Origin: Streptomyces lucensis JCM 4490
GTDB taxonomy: Bacteria > Actinomycetota > Actinomycetes > Streptomycetales > Streptomycetaceae
Reading direction: 5' to 3'
DNA length: 64,000 bases
Assembly (NCBI RefSeq): GCF_014650035.1
Contig: NZ_BMUE01000012.1
Coordinates: 186,001-250,000 of the forward strand
The notes beneath the pieces are model-generated. The model was given only the letters and a program-made list of their open reading frames with translations, searched no databases and had not been told where the DNA came from. Positions within the stretch are counted from its first letter, which is position 1; every line of letters begins with the position of its first letter. The position numbers and the translations under genes are program-made. This document shows positions 45,559 through 53,608 of the stretch, one piece after another.

Positions 45559-46609
45559 GCCTGGCCCCCTCCTCCGGCTGATGCAAGATCAAGGGTTCCA
45601 GCCGGCGAGCGGGCGTGCAGCTGCTTTGACGTGAAATGAGGGCGCCGGCGGCTGGGGTTGCGCGACACCTGCCGTCCGGACGCTGTAGCGGCATAGCCGC
45701 TGACGCCCCTGATCGTCACTCCGGGCCAAGGACGACGGAGCCGGAACCGTAGCAGACCAGGATGGTACGGGGCAGGCCCGACGATCCCGGCTGGTGATCA
45801 AAAGTCTTCGGTTGAAGATCAGTTCTGAAGCAGGATTTTCGGCGAGTGCCTATCCATCCACGGTCGGCGAGCTTGGTCCTGACCTGCACCGGACCATCGG
45901 CGGCCCCGAACGATCGCCAGGATCTTGCGGTGGCCATCGGGCAGCCCGGTCTCGTCCGGGTCATCGCCGCGGTGCGGAACCAGCGGCACCGCTCGCCCTG
46001 CCACCTGCGCCTTCACCGGAGCCACCCGGGCGGCGGCCTCGACCTCGGCCCAGTCCTGTTCGGCCGGTGGGTGCAGCACCCGCTCGGCGATCACCGACTC
46101 CTCCCGCTCCGCATCGACCTCCCGAGGTTTTGACCCGAGTTGGCGGACTCAGCGACGTAAACGACGGGGCGCTCCATGGGTGAAGTGGACATGCATGGAG
46201 GATGCCCGCCAGCGTCGGGGCGGGCCAGCCGCAGTCGGTGATGGCATCCGCAGCGGTCGGCTATCCCCTCAATCTCGATCGCGCCGACCGGCTGGTGAGC
46301 TGTGCGGAGGGCGTGGAAACCCTGGCTCCGGAAGCCGCGGTTCTCATGCCTTCTGGCAGGCCATCACACGATCTTGGACCCGTAGATGTGCTGGCCAGAG
46401 CACCCGCCCGTCGAGGACAACGCGGCGCTGCCAAAGGCTGTGAGGAGGGTTCCAGCAGGTCAAGGAGGTGGTGTCCCTGCCGGTAAGGGGTGAGCTCCGG
46501 CCCCGCCACCACCCGCGAGGATTCATTATCCGCGAGAAAAAGCTACGCGCGGAAATATTTCCGCGTACGGTGGTCTTCACCTGACGTCCACTCACACCGA
46601 GGGAGATGC
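45559..46609. other. 1-kb stretch of the element without a convincing gene
   Basis: Several short frames cross here on both strands, but none has a good start signal together with actinobacterial codon bias, and A/T-ending codons are common in all of them. The 3' part (46500-46609) is the promoter region of the ParB-like gene and contains an 18-bp palindrome. The rest may be decayed coding DNA. Confidence 0.55.
46548..46565. promoter_or_regulatory. 18-bp perfect palindrome upstream of the ParB-like gene
   Basis: CGCGGAAATATTTCCGCG is perfectly symmetrical with an AT-rich centre, and an extra CCGCG half lies at about 46530. It sits 45 bp before the ParB-like start, where a regulator or ParB-type protein could bind and control the promoter. 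Confidence 0.65.
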
Positions 46610-47470
46610 GTGTCCAGCACGCGCAAGATCATCCGGTCCAAGCCGGTCGTGAAGAAGTACTACGAGGCCATCCCGGTTTCGCAGCTGAGGGTTGACCCGA
46701 ACCTCGACGCGCAGCGCATGTTCCAGCCCAAGTGGGCCAACCGCCTGGCGAAGATCTGGGACCCCGAGGTGGTCGGCCCCGCGCTGGTCTCCCGCCGCCC
46801 GGACGGCGACTATCTCCTCGACGGTCAGCACTCCACCAAGGTCGCGCGCGACATCGAGGGCCCGGACTTCCTCCGGGACTGCATGGTGTACGAGGGGCTG
46901 ACCAAGAAGCAGGAGGCGAAACTGTTCCTAGCCGCGAACCGCGACCGCCGTGCGGTGAAGCCGTATGAAAACTTCGCCGTGGCGGTCACCGCGCAGGAGG
47001 TCGAGGCGGTCACGATCAACGCGGACGTGGAGAGCTGCGGTCTGCATGTGTCGAGCGGCACGTCGAAGAACGGCATCTCGGCAATCCAGGCGCTCAAGGT
47101 GGTGCACGGGATGCGCGACCCCGCAGACGGTCTCCTGCGCAAGACGCTTACGACGGTCCTGGGCGCCTGGGGCTCGGACCCGACCAGCTGGGACGGCATG
47201 ATGCTGCGGGCGGTCGCCATCGTGATCCACCGCAACTGGGACACGATCGACCTGCCCTCCCTGTCGCTGACCCTCAAGCAGGAGCCGGTCGGCGTATGGA
47301 AGGATTCCGCGATCAAGGACACGGTCAGCGGCGGCGGCTCACAGTCGCGCTCGATCCCGCTCGCGAACAACATCGCGTACGAGTACACCGTCGCGTTCGG
47401 CCCGAAGCATGGGCCGGCCTTTGGACCGCCGAAGCGCCGGAAGGCGAAGACGGTCACCGTCGCCGCGTGA
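46610..47470 (+). CDS. ParB/sulfiredoxin-like nuclease-fold protein (DUF6551-like)
   Basis: 286 residues. The N-terminal half fits the ParB N-terminal domain: EAIPVSQLRVDPNLDAQRMFQPKWANRLAKIW, then DYLLDGQHSTKVARD, where ParB proteins have the catalytic/CTP-binding DG-(x)-HR box. YEGLTKKQEAKLFLAANRDRRAVKPYENF follows. The C-terminal half is helical, without an obvious HTH, and ends in a basic KRRKAKT tail. Proteins of this type occur in actinophages and integrative elements. The GTG start has GGGAG at 5-bp spacing, and the 18-bp palindrome lies just upstream. DNA binding or nuclease activity is inferred from the fold. Confidence 0.8.
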   Translation: MSSTRKIIRSKPVVKKYYEAIPVSQLRVDPNLDAQRMFQPKWANRLAKIWDPEVVGPALVSRRPDGDYLLDGQHSTKVARDIEGPDFLRDCMVYEGLTKKQEAKLFLAANRDRRAVKPYENFAVAVTAQEVEAVTINADVESCGLHVSSGTSKNGISAIQALKVVHGMRDPADGLLRKTLTTVLGAWGSDPTSWDGMMLRAVAIVIHRNWDTIDLPSLSLTLKQEPVGVWKDSAIKDTVSGGGSQSRSIPLANNIAYEYTVAFGPKHGPAFGPPKRRKAKTVTVAA

Positions 47471-47485
47471 GGTGGGTTGAGTCAC

Positions 47486-47525
47486 GGTGCGTGCGATCGG
47501 GGCTGTAGTCCCGATCGCACGCACC
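47486..47525 (+). terminator. Terminator of the ParB-like gene
   Basis: GGTGCGTGCGATCGGG, an 8-nt loop, then CCCGATCGCACGCACC: a perfect 16-bp stem starting 16 bp after the stop codon. Confidence 0.9.
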
Positions 47526-47529
47526 ATCG

Positions 47530-47790
47530 ATGGCACGTGGCGGCCACCGGTGTGCGGGCCGCACGAGTACAGCAAGACCGAGCAGGAAGACGTCGACCCT
47601 GGAACTCTCCCAGGAAGAGGCCGAGGAGATCGACACCCTTGAGAGCGAAGGGGCCGAGCCGACCCGGGGCCGCAGGATCATGCGTCGAATCGCACGCATC
47701 GTCACGCCCGCCCTGCCCGCAGCTGCGGCGGCGGGTGCCGATGCAGCTGTCCAGGCGGCGATCGCGGCGGGTGCGGGGCTCTTCGGCTGA
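47530..47790 (+). CDS. Possible small protein of the element, 86 residues
   Basis: The frame encodes an acidic helix (LSQEEAEEIDTLESEG), a basic patch (RGRRIMRRIARI) and an Ala-rich hydrophobic C-terminus (ALPAAAAAGADAAVQAAIAAGAGLFG) that could sit in a membrane. Its ATG lies only 4 bp after a strong terminator hairpin, with no ribosome binding site. The true start may be later, or the gene may not be real. Confidence 0.35.
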   Translation: MARGGHRCAGRTSTARPSRKTSTLELSQEEAEEIDTLESEGAEPTRGRRIMRRIARIVTPALPAAAAAGADAAVQAAIAAGAGLFG

Positions 47791-47879
47791 CCGTTTTTGT
47801 GCGGTGGCTGCTGACTCCGACCGACTGCTCGAGACGCGGCTATTTCCCTAGAGAGCACCGGGGCGGCGATGCCGCCGAC

Positions 47880-48530
47880 CTACCAGCCCCGCTTGTGCCA
47901 CTCCCCGAGGTGAGGCCGCTCGGCACCGAGCGTGGTGTCGTTGCCGTGGCCTGGGTAGATCCAGGTCTCGTCCGGGAGTACGAAGACCTTCGCCTCCAGG
48001 CCCGACATCAACGACTCGAAGTCCTGGGGACGTGTTGTCCGCCCAGGCCCCCCCGGGAAGAGGCAGTCGCCGGTGAACACGTGCGGATGGCCGTGCGGGT
48101 CGTCGTAGACCAGCGCGATGGAGCCCGGTGTGTGCCCCACGAGATGGCGGGCGGTGAGTTCGACGCGTCCCACCCTGATGACGTCGCCGTCGTCGACGAG
48201 GACGTCCGTCGGCACGGGGATGCCGGGGGCGTCCTCGCGGCCGGCGTGGGTGCGTGCGCCCGTGGCGGCGACGACCTCGGCGAGCGCCTGCCAGTGGTCG
48301 CCGTGCTGGTGGGTGGTGACGACGGACGCGATGCCGTCGTCACCGATCATGCCGAGGAGCGTCCCCGCCTCGTTGGCGGCGTCGATCAGAAGCTGCTCGT
48401 CGGTCGCCCGGCAGCGCAGCAGATAGGCGTTGTTGTCCATCGGGCCGACCGCGATCTTCGTGATCATCAGGTCTTTCAGCTCGTGCACGTCCGCCGGTCC
48501 GCCGACCTTGACCTCTCCCGTGTACGTCAT
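47880..48530 (-). CDS. Metallo-beta-lactamase-fold hydrolase (glyoxalase II-like), 3' end renewed by the element
   Basis: 216 residues. The zinc motif is THQHGDHW (HxHxDH). HLVGHTPGSIALVYDD supplies the next His, FTGDCLFPGG the bridging Asp, and YPGHGNDTTLGAERPHL the last His. Relatives hydrolyse thioesters such as hydroxyacyl-mycothiol or -glutathione. The first two thirds belong to the chromosome. The final 60 codons, after FPGG, come from the element and differ from the orphan 3' end at 41575. The protein remains complete with all metal ligands. The ATG start is followed by the typical MTYTGEVKVGG. Confidence 0.9.
   Translation of the reverse strand: MTYTGEVKVGGPADVHELKDLMITKIAVGPMDNNAYLLRCRATDEQLLIDAANEAGTLLGMIGDDGIASVVTTHQHGDHWQALAEVVAATGARTHAGREDAPGIPVPTDVLVDDGDVIRVGRVELTARHLVGHTPGSIALVYDDPHGHPHVFTGDCLFPGGPGRTTRPQDFESLMSGLEAKVFVLPDETWIYPGHGNDTTLGAERPHLGEWHKRGW
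48049..48059. repeat. Right attachment-site core (attR)
   Basis: CCCCCCGGGAA, one mismatch from the left copy at 41751-41761, at the Phe-Pro-Gly-Gly codons of the metallo-beta-lactamase-fold gene. Confidence 0.6.
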
Positions 48531-48576
48531 GGTGATCAGCCTATAGCGGGGACGGCCCGGCGGAGTGGTCGTCGCG

Positions 48577-49263
48577 CTACAGCGCCGGCAGCTTCGGCGG
48601 TGTCCTGCCCTCCACCTCCAGCGCCGCCGGGGCGCGGCGCCCGGCGAGCCAGCCCAGCAGCTCTGCCGGCGGGCCGCTGACCGTGACCTCGGGCTCGTCC
48701 GCGCCGCGGCCGGTGTGCCACGCGGTCGTGCCGTCGGTGACACGGGTCGGCGGGACGTCGGGATGTCCGGAGAACCGCTGCGCCAGGAAGTCGATCTCCC
48801 GCAGCGTGAACTCGTCCGGCAGGTCCTCCAGCTCGTATCCGATGCCGAGGTCCACGTGGTGCAGGTCCACCTCCACCCACCGCCGGAACGGCAGCCGGGA
48901 CGCGGAGTCGGTGATCCCGTTGCGCAGCTCCACCGTCCGTGTCCAGTCCGCGGGGACGTCGCCGGCCGCCTGGAGGCGGGCCGCGCTCTCGCGCAGGTCG
49001 GCGAGGTGGACGTCGAGGGGGCGCGGGGCGTCGCGCTCGATGTCGGCGTCCCGCGCCTCGGCGCTCGCGTACATGGGGCGGCCCTGCAGGACGTTCACGA
49101 GCGCGTCCGCGTTGCGGGCGAGGTGGGCGAGGACGTGTCCCCGGCTCCAGCCGGGCAGCCGTGACTGCCCGGCGAGTGAGGCGTTGTCCAGTTTCGCGAC
49201 CGCGGTGAGGAGCCGTTCGGTCGCTTCCCGTACACGGGCCAGGTCATGAGCGTGATCAATCAT
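48577..49263 (-). CDS. Mycothiol-dependent maleylpyruvate isomerase family protein
   Basis: 228 residues. The N-terminal DinB/MDMPI four-helix domain begins HAHDLARVREATERLLTAVAKLDNASLAGQSRLPGWSRGHVLAHLARNADAL. The His in HLARNADA and those in VEVDLHHVDLG are the usual metal ligands. The C-terminal part is the small MDMPI C-domain. The family uses mycothiol, the actinobacterial thiol, and the exact reaction is unknown. TAGGGT lies 7 nt before the ATG, so the message is probably leaderless. Confidence 0.87.
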   Translation of the reverse strand: MIDHAHDLARVREATERLLTAVAKLDNASLAGQSRLPGWSRGHVLAHLARNADALVNVLQGRPMYASAEARDADIERDAPRPLDVHLADLRESAARLQAAGDVPADWTRTVELRNGITDSASRLPFRRWVEVDLHHVDLGIGYELEDLPDEFTLREIDFLAQRFSGHPDVPPTRVTDGTTAWHTGRGADEPEVTVSGPPAELLGWLAGRRAPAALEVEGRTPPKLPAL

Positions 49264-49487
49264 GGTGCTGACCCTAGTCGCGTGACACGTTCGGGTGAAG
49301 GTGGCGAACCTCGCCCGCAAATCGAATGCGCGTGCTATATCGTCGGGAGTGGCGTCGGGCATGCTGGAGGGCCGGCGGTTGTTATGCAACCGGGTAATCC
49401 GACCGGCGTTGTCAGTGGCTCCCCCTAGTCTGAAGAAGGACCGGGGCCTCGCCCCTGTCACTTCTCTCAAGAAAGGTGCGGACCGGC

Positions 49488-52400
49488 GTGGCCGACCGTC
49501 TCATCGTCCGTGGCGCGCGCGAGCACAATCTGAAGAATGTCTCGCTCGACCTGCCTCGCGACTCGCTCATCGTCTTCACGGGCCTGTCCGGGTCGGGTAA
49601 GTCCTCCCTGGCCTTCGACACGATCTTCGCCGAGGGCCAGCGCCGCTACGTGGAGTCGCTCTCCTCGTACGCCCGGCAGTTCCTCGGCCAGATGGACAAG
49701 CCGGACGTGGACTTCATCGAGGGACTGTCCCCGGCGGTCTCCATCGACCAGAAGTCGACCTCGCGCAACCCCCGCTCGACGGTCGGCACCATCACCGAGG
49801 TCTACGACTACCTGCGTCTGCTCTTCGCGCGCATCGGCAAGCCGCACTGTCCCGAGTGCGGCCGCCCGATCTCCCGCCAGTCGCCGCAGGCCATCGTGGA
49901 CAGGGTCCTGGAGCTCCCGGAGGGGAGCCGCTTTCAGGTGCTGTCGCCGCTGGTGCGCGAGCGCAAGGGCGAGTTCGTCGACCTCTTCGCCGACCTGCAG
50001 ACCAAGGGCTACTCCCGCGCACGCGTCGACGGCGAGACCGTCCAGCTGTCCGACCCGCCCACGCTGAAGAAGCAGGAGAAGCACACCATCGAGGTGGTCG
50101 TGGACCGCCTCACCGTGAAGGACTCCGCCAAGCGCCGCCTCACGGACTCCGTGGAGACCGCCCTCGGCCTGTCCGGCGGCATGGTCGTGCTCGACTTCGT
50201 CGACCTCCCCGAGGACGACCCCGAGCGCGAGCGCATGTTCTCGGAGCACCTCTACTGCCCCTACGACGACCTGTCCTTCGAGGAGCTGGAGCCCCGCTCC
50301 TTCTCCTTCAACTCCCCCTTCGGCGCCTGCCCCGAGTGCACCGGCATCGGCACGCGCATGGAGGTCGACCCGGAGCTGATCGTCCCCGACCCGGACAAGT
50401 CGCTGGACGAGGGTGCCATCCACCCCTGGTCGCACGGGCACACCAAGGACTACTTCGGCCGCCTGATCGGCGCCCTCGCCGACGCGCTGGGTTTCCGCAC
50501 CGACATCCCCTTCGCGGGCCTGCCCCAGCGCGCGCGGAAGGCACTGCTGCACGGTCACAAGACGCAGATCGAGGTGCGGTACCGCAACCGCTACGGCCGC
50601 GAGCGCGTCTACACCACGCCTTTCGAGGGCGCGGTGCCCTTCGTGAAGCGCCGGCACAGCGAGGCCGAGAGCGACGCCAGCCGTGAGCGCTTCGAGGGGT
50701 ACATGCGCGAGGTGCCCTGCCCTTCCTGCGAGGGCACCCGCCTGAAGCCGATCGTCCTCGCCGTGACGATCATGGAGAAGTCCATCGCCGAGGTCTCCGC
50801 CATGTCGATCAGCGACTGCGCGGACTTCCTGGGCCGGCTGAAGCTGAACGCCCGGGACAAGAAGATCGCCGAGCGGGTGCTCAAGGAGGTCAACGAGCGG
50901 CTGCGCTTCCTGGTCGACGTCGGCCTCGACTACCTCTCGCTCAACCGCGCGGCCGGCACCCTCTCCGGCGGCGAGGCCCAGCGCATCAGGCTGGCCACCC
51001 AGATCGGCTCCGGCCTCGTCGGCGTCCTGTACGTCCTGGACGAGCCGTCCATCGGCCTCCACCAGAGGGACAACCACCGACTGATCGAGACCCTGGTACG
51101 GCTGCGCGACATGGGCAACACGCTCATCGTCGTGGAGCACGACGAGGACACCATCAAGGTCGCCGACTGGGTCGTGGACATCGGCCCCGGCGCCGGTGAG
51201 CACGGCGGCAAGGTCGTGCACAGCGGCTCCCTGAAGGAGCTGCTAGCCAACACCGAGTCGCAGACCGGCGCGTACCTCGCGGGCCGCAAGTCGATCCCGC
51301 TCCCGGACGTCCGGCGGCCCCGGGACCCGTCCCGGCAGCTCACCGTGCACGGCGCCCGTGAGAACAACCTGCAGGACATCGACGTGTCCTTCCCGCTGGG
51401 GGTGTTCACGGCGGTCACGGGCGTGTCCGGATCCGGCAAGTCGACGCTGGTCAACGACATCCTCTACACCCACCTGGCGCGCGAGCTGAACGGCGCGCGC
51501 AACGTGCCGGGACGGCACACGCGCGTGGACGGCGACGACCTCGTCGACAAGGTCGTCCACGTCGACCAGTCGCCGATCGGCCGCACCCCGCGGTCCAACC
51601 CCGCGACCTACACCGGTGTCTTCGACCACATCCGCAGGCTCTTCGCCGAGACCACCGAGGCGAAGGTCCGCGGCTACCAGCCCGGCCGCTTCTCCTTCAA
51701 CGTCAAGGGCGGCCGCTGCGAGAACTGCTCGGGCGACGGCACGATCAAGATCGAGATGAACTTCCTCCCGGACGTCTACGTCCCGTGCGAGGTCTGCCAC
51801 GGTGCCCGGTACAACCGGGAGACCCTGGAGGTCCACTACAAGGGCAAGTCCATCGCCGACGTGCTGAACATGCCGATCGAGGAGGCCACCGACTTCTTCG
51901 AGGCCGTGCCCGCCATCTCCCGGCACCTGAGGACGCTGAAGGACGTCGGCCTCGGCTACGTCCGCCTCGGCCAGTCCGCGACGACCCTGTCCGGCGGCGA
52001 GGCCCAGCGGGTCAAGCTCGCCAGCGAACTGCAGAAGCGATCCACCGGACGCACCGTCTACGTCCTGGACGAGCCCACCACCGGTCTGCACTTCGAGGAC
52101 ATCAGCAAGCTGCTGAAGGTCCTCGGCGGCCTGGTCGACAAGGGCAACACCGTCATCGTCATCGAGCACAACCTCGACGTGGTCAAGACAGCCGACTGGA
52201 TCGTGGACATGGGCCCCGAGGGCGGCGCCGGCGGCGGTCTGGTGGTCGCCGAGGGCACGCCCGAGCAGATCGCCGGGGTCCCGGCCAGCCACACCGGCAA
52301 GTTCCTGCGCGAGATCCTCGGCGCCGACCGCGTCAGCGACGCCGAGCCCGTGAAGGCGCCGCGCGGCAGCGCCGCCAAGAAGACGGCAGCGGCCAGGTCG

Positions 52401-52511
52401 GCCACGAAGAAGACGGTGACGGCCAAGGCGAACAACACCTCGACGGCCAAGGCCGCCGCGGCCACGAAGACGGCGCCCGCGAAGAAGACGACGCGGGCCC
52501 GTAAGGCCTGA
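49488..52511 (+). CDS. uvrA: Excinuclease ABC subunit A
   Basis: 1007 residues. Damage-sensing ATPase of nucleotide excision repair that loads UvrB. Two ABC modules are seen: Walker A GLSGSGKSS at about residues 32-40 and GVSGSGKST near 647. Signature sequences are TLSGGEAQRIRLA and TLSGGEAQRVKLA, and Walker B VLDEPSIGLHQRD and VLDEPTTGLHFED. Zinc-binding cysteines are CPECGRP, CPYD with CPEC, CPSC, and CENC with CEVC. The C-terminus is a Lys/Ala/Thr-rich tail of about 55 residues common in actinobacteria. The GTG at 49488 is preceded by AAGAAAGG; a GTG 12 bp upstream overlaps that site and is less likely. Confidence 0.97.
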   Translation: MADRLIVRGAREHNLKNVSLDLPRDSLIVFTGLSGSGKSSLAFDTIFAEGQRRYVESLSSYARQFLGQMDKPDVDFIEGLSPAVSIDQKSTSRNPRSTVGTITEVYDYLRLLFARIGKPHCPECGRPISRQSPQAIVDRVLELPEGSRFQVLSPLVRERKGEFVDLFADLQTKGYSRARVDGETVQLSDPPTLKKQEKHTIEVVVDRLTVKDSAKRRLTDSVETALGLSGGMVVLDFVDLPEDDPERERMFSEHLYCPYDDLSFEELEPRSFSFNSPFGACPECTGIGTRMEVDPELIVPDPDKSLDEGAIHPWSHGHTKDYFGRLIGALADALGFRTDIPFAGLPQRARKALLHGHKTQIEVRYRNRYGRERVYTTPFEGAVPFVKRRHSEAESDASRERFEGYMREVPCPSCEGTRLKPIVLAVTIMEKSIAEVSAMSISDCADFLGRLKLNARDKKIAERVLKEVNERLRFLVDVGLDYLSLNRAAGTLSGGEAQRIRLATQIGSGLVGVLYVLDEPSIGLHQRDNHRLIETLVRLRDMGNTLIVVEHDEDTIKVADWVVDIGPGAGEHGGKVVHSGSLKELLANTESQTGAYLAGRKSIPLPDVRRPRDPSRQLTVHGARENNLQDIDVSFPLGVFTAVTGVSGSGKSTLVNDILYTHLARELNGARNVPGRHTRVDGDDLVDKVVHVDQSPIGRTPRSNPATYTGVFDHIRRLFAETTEAKVRGYQPGRFSFNVKGGRCENCSGDGTIKIEMNFLPDVYVPCEVCHGARYNRETLEVHYKGKSIADVLNMPIEEATDFFEAVPAISRHLRTLKDVGLGYVRLGQSATTLSGGEAQRVKLASELQKRSTGRTVYVLDEPTTGLHFEDISKLLKVLGGLVDKGNTVIVIEHNLDVVKTADWIVDMGPEGGAGGGLVVAEGTPEQIAGVPASHTGKFLREILGADRVSDAEPVKAPRGSAAKKTAAARSATKKTVTAKANNTSTAKAAAATKTAPAKKTTRARKA

Positions 52512-52564
52512 CGCGACCGGCAGGCGCCGGATGCCGACGGCTCGCCTGACGCAACGTCAGAAAG

Positions 52565-52599
52565 GCGGCGCCCCGTGGGGACTTCCCGCGGGGCGCCGC
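52565..52599 (+). terminator. Terminator of uvrA
   Basis: GCGGCGCCCCG pairs with CGGGGCGCCGC (11 bp) around a 13-nt loop, about 55 bp after the stop and between convergent genes. Confidence 0.8.
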
Positions 52600-52696
52600 T
52601 CGTTCCACCGGTAGCCGGCCCGGCCCGTCAGGTGGGCAGATCCCCTCACCACCGGTCCGGCCGCACCTCGACAGCGTCACAGCGGAGGCGGAGCGC

Positions 52697-53608
52697 TCAC
52701 CACTCACCCAGTTCCGCCGCGTACGGCGGTTCGGCCCCCGCCCGTGAGCAGGTGATCGCCGCCGCGCGTGCCGCGAAGCGCAGCAGCCGCGTCCAGCCCT
52801 CCGCCCCGAGGGCCGCGAGCGCTTTCTCGGACAGCGCGTCCTGAGCGGACAGCCCGTGCAGCAGGGCCGCGTTCACAGTGTCACCGGCGCCGATGGTGTC
52901 CACGACATCGACCCGTTCACCCGGTACGGAGTACTCCCCGCCCTCCCGGGTGAACACGGTCAGGCCGTCGCCGCCCCGCGTGATCACGACGGCCGACGGG
53001 CCCGAGGCCAGCCACTCGCGCGGGGTGCCGCCCAGCCACGCGGCGTCCTCGGCGGAGAGCTTCAGCAGCGTCACCGAGGGCAGCCAGCTCCTGAAACGCG
53101 CACGGTAGGCGTCCGCGTCCGGGATCAGTCCCGCCCGGACATTGGGGTCCAGCGCGGTGAACAGCCCCTGCCCGGCCGCCTTCCGCATCAGCTCCTCATA
53201 GGCGCTCGCTCCGGGTTCCAGGACGAGCGAGCAGGTGCCGAAGGACACCGCGCGCGTACCGGCGGGGAGGGGGACCGACGCGGAGAACAGACGGTCGGCG
53301 GTGCCGTCCACGTAGAAGGAGTAGGCCGCCGAGCCGCCCGCGTCGACCGTCGCCACCGCGAGGGTCGTCGGCTCGGCACCGCGCTCCACGCCCGACACGT
53401 CGACGCCGGCCCGCCGCAGCCCGTCGAGCAGGGCCTCGCCGAAGGCGTCGGACGACGTCCGGGAGCGGAACGTGGTGCGGGAGCCGAGCCGGCCCAGGGC
53501 CACGGCGGTGTTGTACGGGCCGCCACCGAGCGCCGGCTTCAGGTCCGCGAGGGCGCCGGGGCCCTGCGGTACGAGGTCGATCAGTGCCTCACCGGCGACG
53601 ACGATCAT
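52697..53608 (-). CDS. PfkB-family carbohydrate kinase, probable fructokinase
   Basis: 303 residues. The N-terminus VVAGEALIDLVPQG and the GGGPYNTAVALGRLG signature are typical of bacterial fructokinases. The C-terminal VDTIGAGDTVNAALLHGL holds the anion hole and catalytic Asp. It phosphorylates a sugar, most likely fructose, with ATP. Its ATG overlaps the TGA of the upstream LacI gene (ATGA), so the two form one operon. Confidence 0.9.
   Translation of the reverse strand: MIVVAGEALIDLVPQGPGALADLKPALGGGPYNTAVALGRLGSRTTFRSRTSSDAFGEALLDGLRRAGVDVSGVERGAEPTTLAVATVDAGGSAAYSFYVDGTADRLFSASVPLPAGTRAVSFGTCSLVLEPGASAYEELMRKAAGQGLFTALDPNVRAGLIPDADAYRARFRSWLPSVTLLKLSAEDAAWLGGTPREWLASGPSAVVITRGGDGLTVFTREGGEYSVPGERVDVVDTIGAGDTVNAALLHGLSAQDALSEKALAALGAEGWTRLLRFAARAAAITCSRAGAEPPYAAELGEW

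Larger units (their letters stand above)
41756..48054. mobile_element. Site-specific integrative element of about 6.3 kb
   Basis: It is bounded by the short shared core inside a metallo-beta-lactamase-fold gene. A large serine recombinase begins about 20 bp from the left end. On the left lies only the orphaned 3' third of the host gene; on the right is a full gene whose 3' third differs from the orphan. This pattern arises when an element carries its own gene-completing 3' end beside attP. The cargo comprises an HTH protein, a small protein, a PIN-domain protein, about 1 kb with no clear gene, a ParB-like protein and a strong terminator. I saw no plasmid replication, FtsK-like transfer, or phage structural gene, so it may be a reduced element or a satellite. 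Confidence 0.78.

Noticed and set aside
45794..46183. Short frames on both strands in the middle of the element
   Set aside because: Overlapping frames on both strands with no ribosome binding site, mixed codon bias and no recognisable motif.
46344..46595. Possible transposase fragment on the minus strand
   Set aside because: The C-terminal residues vaguely recall insertion-sequence transposases, but no catalytic motif or terminal inverted repeats were found.
49264..49487. A LexA (SOS) box upstream of uvrA
   Set aside because: Only isolated GTTCG and GCGAAC pieces occur, wrongly oriented and 13 bp apart; they do not form the actinobacterial GAAC-N4-GTTC site.
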